Shown here piece by piece: positions 27,685 to 36,366 of a stretch of 64,000 nucleotides of DNA. This stretch comes from Rhodopseudomonas palustris (GTDB lineage: Bacteria; Pseudomonadota; Alphaproteobacteria; Rhizobiales; Xanthobacteraceae): contig NZ_CP041387.1 of NCBI RefSeq assembly GCF_007005445.1, positions 2,480,001 to 2,544,000 of the forward strand, read 5' to 3'. The notes under the pieces were generated by a model. That model did no database searches, was not told the origin of the DNA, and worked only from the letters and a program-made list of their open reading frames with translations. Within the stretch, counting starts at the first letter, position 1. Each line of letters starts with the position of its first letter. The position numbers and the translations under genes were made by a program.

Positions 27685-28542
27685 CTAAGCTGGCCCCTCG
27701 CCGAGCGCTCGCAAGGCCGAGAGTCCTTCACGATAGGATGGATAGGCTAATGTAACCCCCAATTCTGTGCGGATCAGGTCGTTCCGGACCCGGCAATTCT
27801 CCAGATAGAAGCTGCGCGCCATCGGAGACAGCTCGGCGTGCTCGAAAGCAATTTCAGGAGGCGGTGTTCGTCCGCAGAGGTCCGCTGCGAATTCGACGAC
27901 CTGCTGCGGCGGCGCCGGCTCGTTGTCGGTCACATTGTAAATGGCACCGGGGCGCGGTCGCGAAAGTGACGCAGCGACCACCGCGGCGATATCGGCAACG
28001 TGAATTCGATTGAAGACCTGGCCGGGCTTGATGATACGCGTCGCCGTTCCGGCTGCGAGCTTCTCCAGTTGGTTTCGGCCCGGGCCGTAGATCCCTGACA
28101 GACGAAAAACTTGCGCTCCTAATGCCAGCCAGCGCTGCTCGGCAGCGATCCGGAGCTGCGAGCGGGGTTTTTCGGAGGTCGCAGGCGTTGTTTCGTCGAC
28201 CCAATTGCCGAGGTGATCACCGTACACGCCGATCGTCGAAAGATAGCCGATCCACCGCGGCCTGGAATCACTGGTGATCGCGCCAGTGAAGGACGCCAGA
28301 ACCGGATCGCCGGATTCATTCGGAGGCACCGACGACAGAATGGCGTCGCTCGACTTGATATCATCAGCGATCAGTGGGTCGACATGAGAGGATGAAAACA
28401 CCCGTGCCGTGATCCCGCGCCGGCCCAACTCTTCGGCCTTTGCGCTTGTTCTGACGGTTGCAGCGACCTCGATCCCGGCGCCCTGCAAATGCTGCGCGAT
28501 ATAGCTGGCCGAATAGCCCAAGCCGAAAATCAGAATTCTCAT
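27685..28542 (-). CDS. SDR-type NAD(P)-dependent epimerase/reductase
   Basis: A 285-residue extended SDR-like protein. The N-terminal Rossmann strand is MRILIFGLGYSASYIAQHL (GxGxxA type), and the active-site region is WIGYLSTIGVYGDHLGNWVDE, with the YxxxK motif replaced by the atypical STxGVYG pattern. FRLSGIYGPGRNQLEKL and IYNVTDNEPAPPQQV are conserved in the YeeZ/NAD-dependent epimerase subgroup. The substrate is unknown. The ATG at 28542 coincides with the Rossmann start. The gene is downstream of pccB with a strong hairpin in between, so it probably has its own promoter. Confidence 0.87.
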   Translation of the reverse strand: MRILIFGLGYSASYIAQHLQGAGIEVAATVRTSAKAEELGRRGITARVFSSSHVDPLIADDIKSSDAILSSVPPNESGDPVLASFTGAITSDSRPRWIGYLSTIGVYGDHLGNWVDETTPATSEKPRSQLRIAAEQRWLALGAQVFRLSGIYGPGRNQLEKLAAGTATRIIKPGQVFNRIHVADIAAVVAASLSRPRPGAIYNVTDNEPAPPQQVVEFAADLCGRTPPPEIAFEHAELSPMARSFYLENCRVRNDLIRTELGVTLAYPSYREGLSALRALGEGPA

Positions 28543-28682
28543 CCGGACATCATTTTCATCTGGGAATGACGATGCGCAGGATACCAAACATCCGGGCCGA
28601 TGGCTGCGTCCTTATGAGTCCGCGTCCTGGTTGGGCCATCAAAATAGGCCAGGCCAGGAGCTTCGCGTCAGCTCAAAAACAC

Positions 28683-28718
28683 AAAGGGCGGTGATCGTGT
28701 CGCGATCACCGCCCTTTT
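28683..28718 (-). terminator. Strong hairpin terminator downstream of pccB
   Basis: AAAGGGCGGTGATCG (28683-28697) and CGATCACCGCCCTTT (28703-28717) form a perfect ~15-bp stem with a 5-nt loop, 22 nt after the pccB stop. T residues flank both arms, so it could act in both directions. Confidence 0.85.
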
Positions 28719-28739
28719 CGACCAAATGAGTCGATGCCG

Positions 28740-30272
28740 TTACAGCGGCATGTTGTCGTGCTTCTTCGCCGGGATTTCCATCTTCTTGTCGCGCAGCATC
28801 GCCAGCGCGCGGGCGATGCGGCGGCGGGTGGCGTGGGGCATGATCACGTCGTCGATATAGCCGCGCTCGGCTGCGATGAACGGCGACAGGAAGCGGTCCT
28901 CGTATTCCTTGGTGCGCGCCGCGATCTTGTCCGGGTCGTTCATGTCCTGGCGGAAGATGATCTCGACTGCGCCCTTGGCGCCCATCACGGCGATCTGCGC
29001 GCTCGGCCAGGCGTAGTTGATGTCGGCGCCGATTTCCTTCGACGCCATCACGTCGAAGGCGCCGCCATAGGCCTTGCGGGTGATCACGGTGACCAGCGGC
29101 ACGGTGCACTGCGAGAACGCAAACAGCAGCTTGGCGCCGTGCTTGATCAGGCCGCCGTATTCCTGCGCGGTGCCCGGCAGGAAGCCCGGCACGTCGACGA
29201 AGGTGACGATCGGAATGTTGAAGCTGTCGCAGAACCGCACGAACCGCGCCGCTTTTCGCGACGCGTCAGAGTCGAGCACGCCGGCGAGCACCATCGGCTG
29301 GTTGGCGACGAAGCCCACCGTGCGACCGGCGATGCGGCCGAAACCGGTGATGATGTTCTTGGCGAAGGTGTCCTGCAGCTCGAAGAAGTCGCCCTCGTCC
29401 ACGACTTTGAGGATCAGCTCCTTCATGTCGTAGGGCTTGTTAGGATTGTCGGGGATCAGCGTATCGAGCGAAAAGTCCTCACGCTCGATATCGTCGAAGC
29501 TCGGCCATTCCGGTACGCCTTCGGACGAGCTCGCCGGCAGGAAGTCGAGCAGCCGGCGCATCTGCAGCAGGGTCTCGACGTCGTTCTCGAACGCGCCGTC
29601 GGCGATCGACGACTTGGTGGCGTGCACCGAGGCGCCGCCGAGTTCTTCCGGGGTGACGACTTCGTTGGTCACCGTCTTCACGACGTCGGGGCCGGTGACG
29701 AACATGTAGCTGGTGTTCTTCACCATGAAGATGAAGTCGGTCATCGCCGGCGCATAGACGTCGCCGCCGGCGCACGGGCCCATGATGACGCTGATCTGCG
29801 GGATCACGCCGGAGGCCTGCACCACGCGGCGGAACACGTAGGAGTAACCGGCGAGCGCCGCGACGCCCTCCTGGATGCGGGCGCCGCCGGCATCGTACAG
29901 GCCGATGATCGGGGCCCGCGCCTTCAGCGCCATGTCCTGGATCTTGGTGATCTTCGCCGCGTGGGTCTCGGACAGCGAGCCGCCGAACACGGTGAAGTCC
30001 TTGGCGAACACGAACACCTTGCGGCCGTTGACCGTGCCCCAGCCGGTGACGACGCCGTCGCCGGGGATCTTGGTCTTCTCCATCCCGAATTCGGTCGAGC
30101 GGTGCTGGACGAACATGTCCATCTCCTCGAACGAATGCTTGTCGAGCAGCAGGTCGATCCGTTCGCGTGCGGTGAGCCGGCCGCGGGCGTGCTGCGCGTC
30201 GATGCGCTTCTCGCCGCCGCCGAGCTTGGCTGCCGTGCGCCGTTCGTCCAATGCTTCCAGGATGTGCTTCAT
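28740..30272 (-). CDS. pccB: Propionyl-CoA carboxylase beta (carboxyltransferase) subunit
   Basis: A 510-residue biotin-dependent carboxyltransferase that moves CO2 from carboxybiotin to propionyl-CoA, giving methylmalonyl-CoA. N- and C-terminal crotonase-fold halves are both present: [20 protein letters not shown] and [17 protein letters not shown] in the first, [20 protein letters not shown] and [12 protein letters not shown] in the second. The start is the ATG at 30272 ([12 protein letters not shown]), giving the usual ~510 aa; an upstream in-frame extension is not conserved. The alpha (biotin carboxylase) subunit must lie outside the window. A strong hairpin lies directly downstream. The CO2 acceptor could also be a related short acyl-CoA, but similarity to PccB is high. 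Confidence 0.95.
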   Translation of the reverse strand: MKHILEALDERRTAAKLGGGEKRIDAQHARGRLTARERIDLLLDKHSFEEMDMFVQHRSTEFGMEKTKIPGDGVVTGWGTVNGRKVFVFAKDFTVFGGSLSETHAAKITKIQDMALKARAPIIGLYDAGGARIQEGVAALAGYSYVFRRVVQASGVIPQISVIMGPCAGGDVYAPAMTDFIFMVKNTSYMFVTGPDVVKTVTNEVVTPEELGGASVHATKSSIADGAFENDVETLLQMRRLLDFLPASSSEGVPEWPSFDDIEREDFSLDTLIPDNPNKPYDMKELILKVVDEGDFFELQDTFAKNIITGFGRIAGRTVGFVANQPMVLAGVLDSDASRKAARFVRFCDSFNIPIVTFVDVPGFLPGTAQEYGGLIKHGAKLLFAFSQCTVPLVTVITRKAYGGAFDVMASKEIGADINYAWPSAQIAVMGAKGAVEIIFRQDMNDPDKIAARTKEYEDRFLSPFIAAERGYIDDVIMPHATRRRIARALAMLRDKKMEIPAKKHDNMPL

Positions 30273-30541
30273 GATCAATAAGCCGAATTTCTTTTCTTGG
30301 TTGGGCGTGCGGAGCTTTTGCCCTTGTTTCACCGCAACAATCAAGGCCTTCTAGCACGGGCGTTTCGCGCGGGGAAACCGCCTAGGACCGCTCCGGCCTA
30401 GCGCTTTCGGCGGGCTTTGGACCGATCGGCGCGCCGGCAGCCCCGCACCGCCGCCAAATCCGCAACGGCCGGATGCGAAACCGCGATGGCGCGGTGCGCC
30501 GAACCCTCCTATATCGCGGGGCCGCCACACGGAGCCGCCCG

Positions 30542-30988
30542 ATGACCACCGCCCCGCCCACCGCCGATCCGACCATGGCCCATCCGACCATTGCCGATCC
30601 GACGGTGGCCAATGGCGGCGTCCTGACTGTACTGCGGGCCGAGGGGCTGGCGCTGTTCGTTGGGTGCACGTTGTTCTATGTGATCTCGGACGCGCCGTGG
30701 GAACTGTATGCGCTGCTGTTCTTCGCGCCAGACTTGGGCTTTCTCGGCTATCTGGCCGGCCCGAAGGTCGGCGCGGCGGTCTACAACGCGCTGCATTCCA
30801 CCATCGGGCCGCTGCTGCTGGCGATCGCAGGGATCGTGCTGCTGGCCCCCTATGCCGGCACCGTCGCGATGATCTGGCTGGCGCATATCGGATTCGACCG
30901 CGCGCTCGGCTTCGGCCTGAAATACAACGCCGGCTTCCGCTTCACCCATCTCGGCCGGATCGGCAGGGCGCCGGCCGGCCAGCCCTGA
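30542..30988 (+). CDS. DUF4260 family membrane protein
   Basis: A 148-residue small membrane protein with about four helices. The core (LRAEGLALFVGCTLFY, FFAPDLGFLGYLAGPKVGA, YNALHSTIGPLLLA, AHIGFDRALGFGLKY) matches DUF4260. The family has a conserved D-x-G-x-x-G-Y-x-x-G-P block and a DRxLGxGLKY end; its function is unknown. The first ~25 residues contain a short near-repeat of PT-A-DPT. The ATG at 30542 is preferred because upstream codons are non-conserved and Arg-rich. It is convergent with the FlhB-C-domain gene, with only one base between the stops. Confidence 0.82.
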   Translation: MTTAPPTADPTMAHPTIADPTVANGGVLTVLRAEGLALFVGCTLFYVISDAPWELYALLFFAPDLGFLGYLAGPKVGAAVYNALHSTIGPLLLAIAGIVLLAPYAGTVAMIWLAHIGFDRALGFGLKYNAGFRFTHLGRIGRAPAGQP

Positions 30989-30989
30989 G

Positions 30990-31265
30990 TCAGCGAACCG
31001 GGCCGCGCCCCGACAGCCGCAGCACGAAGGCCAGGACCTCGGCCACCGCCTTGTACAGCTCCTCGGGGATTTCATCGCCGAGTTCGACGTGGGACAGTGC
31101 GCCGGCGAGCATTTCGTTCTCTTCGATCGGAATGTCGTGCTGTTTGGCGACTTCGATGATCTTGGCGCCGAGCACGCCTTTGCCCTTGGCGACCACCCGG
31201 GGGGCGCCGGCATAATCGTAGTGCAGCGCGATCGCGAGCGGATTCTTGGTGTCTGTTGTGGTCAC
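30990..31265 (-). CDS. Stand-alone FlhB C-terminal-domain protein (FhlB/EscU-like)
   Basis: A 91-residue protein equivalent to the cytoplasmic C-terminal domain of FlhB, the flagellar export substrate-specificity switch. Conserved blocks are [32 protein letters not shown] and [17 protein letters not shown]. The self-cleaving NPTH motif is replaced by NPLA, so autoproteolysis is not expected. The GTG start at 31265 overlaps the stop of the FliK-like gene by 4 nt (GTGA), so the two are translationally coupled. Such paralogues may modulate the flagellar export gate; this is inference. No transmembrane part is present. Confidence 0.88.
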   Translation of the reverse strand: MTTTDTKNPLAIALHYDYAGAPRVVAKGKGVLGAKIIEVAKQHDIPIEENEMLAGALSHVELGDEIPEELYKAVAEVLAFVLRLSGRGPVR

Positions 31266-33052
31266 AGCGCGCGGTCCAGGAAGTGGCCGGCCGCCGCCGG
31301 GCGTGGCGCGGGCGGCGCGCCGTCGCGCACCACAATATCGCCGGGCACCAGATCGGCGCGGGCGAGCGCGCGGCCGAGCTCGGCGGCGCCGGCGCGCAGT
31401 TGCGCGGTGGTGGCGGGGCGCTCCGCCCACAGCCGCACCATGGTCTTCTCCCCGCGCAGAGAGATCAGGGCGTGCACCGGGCCGGCGGGCTCGACATCGA
31501 GCGAGAACCGCGCCTGCCATACCGTACCGCCGGTGTCGCCGGGCTGGGCCGCCTCGTCGCGGTCACGCGAAATCGCGAATTGGGCCACCGCGGTCCCGTG
31601 CGGGGTGGCGAGCGGAATCTCGAAGCTCCAGCGCGGCGGAGCGGCCTCGACCCGGGCCGCGGCGGCGTCGACCCGGTCCGGTAGCGAGGCGACCTGCAGC
31701 AGCGTCTGCCGCGCCAGCGCGCCCTCGGTCTCGGTCAGAATCCGGCGCAAATTGGTATCCGGCGCGGCGCGTGGATCGAGATTGGCCGGCATCACCGGCT
31801 GGGCAGCCGGCAGCGCGCCGGGAAACGGCGGCGGCGGGGTGTTGGTGCGGGCGATACCGCTGTCGTCCTTGACGACCCGGTTACCGGTCAGCGCCGGCAG
31901 CAGCGACAGCAGCACCGGATTGCTGAGCCCGGCCTTGGCGAGCACCGCGGCGGTCTGCGGATCGGCCTGCAGCGCTCGCTGCAACGCGCTCAGCGTCGCC
32001 GCGCTGCCGGCGGCGGTCTCGGCCTGCGCGGCGGACGCGGTCGCCGCGGTCGCGGTGCCGGTGAGCTGGGCGATGACGTTCTTTACCAGCGACTGCTCGG
32101 CGGTGGACGCGGCTGCGCCCGCGGCGGTCGAGCCCGCCAGCGAGGCCAGCGTCGGCGACGCGGTCAGCGGCAGCGCGGGGGTCGCGCCGTTCGCGGCGGT
32201 CGCCGCCGTCCGCCCGGTGAGGCCGAGCAGATCGGCTTCGGCTTTCAGCTGGGCGGTGAGCGCCAGCAGCGAGGTGCCCTGCCCGTTCTGCAGCACCGGT
32301 GTCGCCGTGGTGCCGCCGGCCTGCGCGGTCGCAGCCCCGAGCGCGGTAGTGAGCACCTGGCGCAGCACCAGCAGCGCCGCCTTCAGATCGGTGGCCGCGC
32401 CGGTGCCGGCTGTCCTGCTCGCCAGCGACGCTTCGAGGAAAATCCCGGAACTCTGAAATGCCTTCTGGATATCGGCGCCGGTCAGGCCGCCTGCGGTCGG
32501 CAATTGCTGCGCCAGCACCTGCGCCGCGGCCTCGCGCACCGCCGCCGGCATCCCGCCGGACTTCGCGGCCGCGCCGAGATCGGCGAACAGCGCCGACAGC
32601 CCGGTCTGCTGCGTCACCGCGGTCTGGGCTGCGGTCGCCACCGCGGCCGCCTGCTGCGGCGTCAGCGCCGGTGTCGCGGCCGGCACGATGCTCGGCGCCG
32701 CCTGCGCAGAAGTGACGACGATCGCCTGCGGCCCGAGCGTGACGCGGTCGACCGCCGGGCCGGACGCCGCCAGAGCGGCTTGCGCGGTGGTGGTGGTGAC
32801 CGGCTGATTGACGATCGCGAGCCGCACCCCGGCGTCGGTCTGCGACACCGACACCTGCAACGTCTGCCCGGCCTGCAGCGGCACCTGGGTGGTGGCTTCG
32901 ACGGTCTGGCCGCCGATCGCGATCCGCACCTGATTGTTGTCGCCGACCGACAGCACCTTGGCCTGCAGCACCGCCCCGGGCTGCAGCAGCAGGTCCGCCG
33001 TGACGCCTTGCAGGGCGACGAGGGGAAGGTTCGGATTGACCGAAATCGCCAT
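31262..33052 (-). CDS. FliK-like flagellar hook-length control family protein
   Basis: A 596-residue Ala/Gln/Thr-rich protein. The N-terminal ~100 residues form a small beta-rich domain ([20 protein letters not shown]). A long low-complexity Ala-rich middle follows. The C-terminal ~130 residues ([20 protein letters not shown] through [20 protein letters not shown] to the end) match the C-terminal domain of FliK-like proteins that contacts FlhB. The coupled downstream gene encodes an FlhB C-domain protein, which supports the assignment. It is probably cytoplasmic or exported through the flagellar apparatus. No other flagellar genes are in the window. The ATG at 33052 begins a well-formed N-terminus. 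Confidence 0.8.
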   Translation of the reverse strand: MAISVNPNLPLVALQGVTADLLLQPGAVLQAKVLSVGDNNQVRIAIGGQTVEATTQVPLQAGQTLQVSVSQTDAGVRLAIVNQPVTTTTAQAALAASGPAVDRVTLGPQAIVVTSAQAAPSIVPAATPALTPQQAAAVATAAQTAVTQQTGLSALFADLGAAAKSGGMPAAVREAAAQVLAQQLPTAGGLTGADIQKAFQSSGIFLEASLASRTAGTGAATDLKAALLVLRQVLTTALGAATAQAGGTTATPVLQNGQGTSLLALTAQLKAEADLLGLTGRTAATAANGATPALPLTASPTLASLAGSTAAGAAASTAEQSLVKNVIAQLTGTATAATASAAQAETAAGSAATLSALQRALQADPQTAAVLAKAGLSNPVLLSLLPALTGNRVVKDDSGIARTNTPPPPFPGALPAAQPVMPANLDPRAAPDTNLRRILTETEGALARQTLLQVASLPDRVDAAAARVEAAPPRWSFEIPLATPHGTAVAQFAISRDRDEAAQPGDTGGTVWQARFSLDVEPAGPVHALISLRGEKTMVRLWAERPATTAQLRAGAAELGRALARADLVPGDIVVRDGAPPAPRPAAAGHFLDRAL

Positions 33053-33120
33053 CGCTGTCCTTTGCGGGCGGCCGCTGAATCGCGATCCGATCAGACTAAG
33101 CGAGGGTCGTAAACCCGCCG

Positions 33121-33909
33121 TTAACTTCTCCGGGAACCCAGCGCCGCAATCACCTGGGCGGCGGCGGCGAACTCCGCCTGCTTGGCGGCGCGGCGCGCGG
33201 CGACCTCCTCGTCGAGGCCCCATTGCTCGATGTTCCAGTCCTCGTCGACATGCGCCGCCGCCCACACCTGATCGGCGTCGAGCCGGCCATGCGCTAGCGC
33301 CAGCGCCAGCAGCGCCGAGCCGGTGATGGTGGTGACGACGTGCAGCGCGCCGAGCAGCCAGGGATCGGCCGGCAGCGCCGCGCGCGCCGCGGCACGCGCG
33401 GTCTCCGGCTGCGCGGCGTGGACGATCCCCTGCGCCAGGATGAAATGCGCGCCGAACGCCTCCGCCGCCCAATACAGCACCGGATCCCAATGCTCAGCTT
33501 CGCGCGCGATCAGTTCCTCCGGGTGCGCGGCGCGATAGCACAGCAGATCCGAACCGAAGTACTTGGCGATGTCGTCGGTCACCGCCTCGATCCGGCCGGT
33601 GACGCCGTCGATCACGCTGTTGGCGAGCCGCGTCAGCGGCATCGTCGACGGGTCGATGGTCTCGCCCTGCGCCTGCCATTCGGCGGCGATCGCTTCGGCG
33701 AGCGCGCGATCCGGCGCCGCCAGCGCGTGACGCGACGGCGTCTTGATCGGGCGATCGTCGAGCCGCACCGCAAAGCCGCCGCCCTCGCTCTCGGCGACGC
33801 CGGCGCTGGTATAGAACCGCTTCGGCAGCTGCGCCCGGCTGGTGCGCCGCACCGCTTCGTTGGGATCGAGCTGCGACTTGCCGGCCACCTCGTCGAACAG
33901 ATCACGCAT
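33121..33909 (-). CDS. ATP12 family F1-ATPase assembly chaperone
   Basis: A 262-residue protein of the ATP12 family, the chaperone that holds the F1 alpha subunit during assembly and is restricted to alphaproteobacteria and mitochondria. Conserved blocks are KRFYTSAGVAESEGGGFAV, LDDRPIKTPSRHALAAP, MPLTRLANSVIDGV and DLLCYRAAHPEEL. The C-terminus has the family's GRLDADQVWAAAHVDEDW segment. It lies 68 nt upstream of the FliK-like gene, with no functional link implied. It acts in the cytoplasm. The ATG at 33909 is the natural start; an in-frame extension is not conserved. Confidence 0.93.
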   Translation of the reverse strand: MRDLFDEVAGKSQLDPNEAVRRTSRAQLPKRFYTSAGVAESEGGGFAVRLDDRPIKTPSRHALAAPDRALAEAIAAEWQAQGETIDPSTMPLTRLANSVIDGVTGRIEAVTDDIAKYFGSDLLCYRAAHPEELIAREAEHWDPVLYWAAEAFGAHFILAQGIVHAAQPETARAAARAALPADPWLLGALHVVTTITGSALLALALAHGRLDADQVWAAAHVDEDWNIEQWGLDEEVAARRAAKQAEFAAAAQVIAALGSRRS

Positions 33910-33927
33910 CCTGGTTTCTCGACTGAA

Positions 33928-34296
33928 TCACTGATTGGCACAGGCGCGCGAATAGGCGGCGCGCTCGCTGGCGTTGAGCCCCATCGCGGCGCCTTCGTCG
34001 AGGCAGCGCGAAATCCGGTCGCCGAAATGGCCGCGCTGCTGCAACTGCGCCTTCGGAAGATCCGGCGCCGGCTGGATCCGCTCGTGGGTGAGCGGCGGCG
34101 GAGCGGCGAGTTGCGGCACCTTCGGCACGGTGATCACCGGCGGCGGCGCCGATGGCGGCGGGGCCGGCGGTGGAATCGCCGAGGGCGCGGCGCCCGGCAG
34201 CACCACCTGCGCGGCTGCGGGGGCAGCGAGCGCTGCGATCAGCAACGCACTGGCCATCAACCCGAGTACCAGAGGCTTCAGACCCCGGTTCGTCAT
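33928..34296 (-). CDS. Small proline-rich exported protein
   Basis: A 122-residue exported protein of unknown function. A signal peptide (GLMASALLIAALAAPAAAQ region, cleavage near residue 30) is followed by a Pro/Ala-rich linker with PPPAPPPSAPPPV and a C-terminal ~45-residue segment (HERIQPAPDLPKAQLQQRG, then CLDEGAAMGL and YSRACANQ). The two Cys may form a disulphide. The ATG at 34296 lies at the very edge of the palindromic repeat at 34291-34380, whose terminal bases supply the start codon. An internal ATG at 34257 is possible but leaves no charged n-region. It lies 18 nt upstream of the ATP12 gene. Confidence 0.7.
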   Translation of the reverse strand: MTNRGLKPLVLGLMASALLIAALAAPAAAQVVLPGAAPSAIPPPAPPPSAPPPVITVPKVPQLAAPPPLTHERIQPAPDLPKAQLQQRGHFGDRISRCLDEGAAMGLNASERAAYSRACANQ

Positions 34297-34380
34297 AACC
34301 GGGCTTGTCCCGGCCATCCACGCCTTCTTCGGCAGACACGCTGCAAGACGTGGATGCCCGGGACAAGCCCGGGCATGACG
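34291..34380. repeat. Intergenic palindromic repeat, family C (CCGGGCTTGTCCCGGCCATCCACG type)
   Basis: The left arm CCGGGCTTGTCCCGGCCATC and right arm GATGCCCGGGACAAGCCCGG, with CGTCAT/ATGACG tips, form a ~90-bp hairpin. A near-identical copy lies at 48015-48104 with the same centre (GCAAG-CGTGGATGCCCG). Confidence 0.9.
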
Positions 34381-34459
34381 GGAGAGTGAGTGGAGAGGAA
34401 GCGTTGCCATCTTGGCCATGTCGGCATCGCCGCGCGCGGACGCAAGCCGGCGCACGCCC

Positions 34460-35815
34460 TCATTCTTCCGGCGCATGTTCGATCGGATCGAACCGGTCGT
34501 GCTCGAGGCCGAGCAGGTTCCAGCTCTGCAGCATATGCGGCGGCAGCGGCGCCGAGACGTCGATCACGCCGCCGCGCGGATGCGGGATCACGATCCGCCG
34601 CGCCAAGAGATGCAGCCGGTTCTGCAGGCCGCCGGGGAGCTGCCAGTTCTCGATGTTGAAGTACTTCGGATCGCCGACGATGGCGTGGCCGATATGCGCC
34701 ATGTGGGCGCGGAGCTGATGGGTGCGCCCGGTCACCGGCTTCAGCGACACCCAGGCCAGCTTCTGCCCCGAGGTCTCGACCACCGCGTAGTAGGTCACCG
34801 CGTGGCTGGCGCCGTCGTCACCATGCTTGGCGACGCGCATGATCGAATCCTCTTCGCTCTCGTCCTTGGCCAGATAGGTCGAGATCCGGCCCTGCTTCGG
34901 TTTCGGCACGCCCGCGACCAGCGCCCAATAGATCTTGCGCGCCGAACGGTGGCGGAACGACCCGGTCAGCGCGGTCGCAGCGAACCGGGTTTTGGCGACC
35001 AGCAGACAGCCGGCGGTCTCCTTGTCGATCCGGTGCACCAGGCGCGGCTTCTGGCCCTTACTGTCGCGCAGCACTTCCAGCATCTGGTCGATGTGCCGGG
35101 TGGTGCCCGAGCCGCCCTGCACCGCGAGCCCGGCCGGCTTGTTCAGCACCAGCACGTCGGCGTCTTCGAACAGCGTCATGGCCTTCAGCGTCTGAAGGGT
35201 CTTCTGCTCGACCTCGGACAGATGCCCGTGCGGCTTCGGGGTATCGAGCTTGAGCGGCGGAATCCGCACGCTCTGGCCTTCTTCGAGCCGGTCCTTCGAA
35301 TCGGCACGCTTGCCGTTCACCCGCAGCTCGCCTTTCCGGACGATGCGCTGGATGTGGGAGAACGACAGGCCGGGAAACCGCGCTTCGAGGAAGCGATCGA
35401 CCCGCATGCCGTTTTCGTCGGCGGTGACGGTGACGGTCTCGACCTTGGTCGGCAGCGGCGCGTCGGGCTTGGCGGCCTTCTCGGGCTCGACTGTGGCCTC
35501 GGGGCGCTGCGCGCGCGGCGGACGCGTGGCGGACGAAGCGCCGAACCGCGCCGGCGGACGGCCGGGACGCGCGCTCTGCGGGCGATCGGACACGGGACGT
35601 TCAGCGGCCGACCGCTCGGCGGCGGGACGCTTCGTGGCAGGCCGCTCGGCGCGCTCGCCACGCGGCCGCGCCGAGATCGGACGGCCGTCCTCGCCGCGAT
35701 TACCGCGGACCGGCCCGCTGGCAGCCGGCCCCCGCTTCGTGGCCGGCCGGCCGCCTTTCGGGCGATCGCCGCCGGGACCGCGCTTGGCGAGGGGTTTCTT
35801 GGTACGACGGCTCAT
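34460..35815 (-). CDS. RluA-family 23S rRNA pseudouridine synthase with long basic N-terminal arm
   Basis: A 451-residue pseudouridine synthase. Residues ~1-120 are a low-complexity arm rich in Arg, Pro, Gly, Ala and Ser (MSRRTKKPLAKRGPGGDRP onward). An S4 RNA-binding domain follows (~136-190, MRVDRFLEARFPGLSFSHIQ), then the RluA catalytic domain with the active-site D264 in RLVHRIDKETAG. Family members (RluC/RluD) modify uridines in 23S rRNA. The arm is about twice the usual length of the N-terminal region and probably binds RNA without sequence preference. The ATG at 35815 is the only start that includes the arm; its codon usage matches the genome, so it looks genuinely coding. Confidence 0.92.
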   Translation of the reverse strand: MSRRTKKPLAKRGPGGDRPKGGRPATKRGPAASGPVRGNRGEDGRPISARPRGERAERPATKRPAAERSAAERPVSDRPQSARPGRPPARFGASSATRPPRAQRPEATVEPEKAAKPDAPLPTKVETVTVTADENGMRVDRFLEARFPGLSFSHIQRIVRKGELRVNGKRADSKDRLEEGQSVRIPPLKLDTPKPHGHLSEVEQKTLQTLKAMTLFEDADVLVLNKPAGLAVQGGSGTTRHIDQMLEVLRDSKGQKPRLVHRIDKETAGCLLVAKTRFAATALTGSFRHRSARKIYWALVAGVPKPKQGRISTYLAKDESEEDSIMRVAKHGDDGASHAVTYYAVVETSGQKLAWVSLKPVTGRTHQLRAHMAHIGHAIVGDPKYFNIENWQLPGGLQNRLHLLARRIVIPHPRGGVIDVSAPLPPHMLQSWNLLGLEHDRFDPIEHAPEE

Positions 35816-36366
35816 AGGATGAAAGCTCCGGGGTTGAGGCTGTGCCTAGCGCAAAAGCGCCATCGGGTCACGGCCGGAATGCGGTGCGCTGGCGCGTGGC
35901 CTGCCCGGTAGCCCGGATGAGCGCAGCGACATCCGGGACCGCCGCGCGGCGCGGAGCCGCGGCTCGGCGGAGCGCCGAAAGGCGCACCTTGGTCGTGGTT
36001 GCCGCAGCGTGATCACCGGATCGCCGGCAATCAGAGGCCGCGGAAACGCCTTCCGGCGCTCCACCGTGGCGATTTTTCGCTTCGGGGCCGTGCTTCCGGG
36101 CGCAGGTCCGGGTAATGAAACCCTGTTGATCCGGCGGAATTTCTCTCGCCTTCGCCTGTGCCGCGTCCAGCCAACTAACAAGTGGCAGAGCCCCGTAATG
36201 GGCCCGGACGGCAACCCGAAGCGCCCCGAGTGCGGAGAACACGTCTGCCCCCGCCCGCAGGCGCCACGACCCGCCCCACTCCAAGACGCCTCTAGAAGCG
36301 CCCCTCATGGACGGGACGGATGTGGGTATATAATCCTATAAGAATTTTATCAAGAGTCAGGCAATA
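35816..36366. other. Gene-free region with a short repeat and the AT-rich boundary
   Basis: About 550 nt without a supported gene. GTAGCCCGGATGAGCGCAGC at 35910-35929, followed by GACATCCGGGA, is a short palindrome of the type found elsewhere in the window. From about 36330 the base composition drops sharply. TATAAT at 36329-36334 is a good -10 hexamer for the gene at 36367, but no convincing -35 was found 17 bp upstream. Confidence 0.5.

Noticed and set aside
36009..36341. Possible small gene before the AT-rich gene
   Set aside because: No ribosome-binding site, no family features, and Arg/Pro-rich composition typical of noise in GC-rich DNA.
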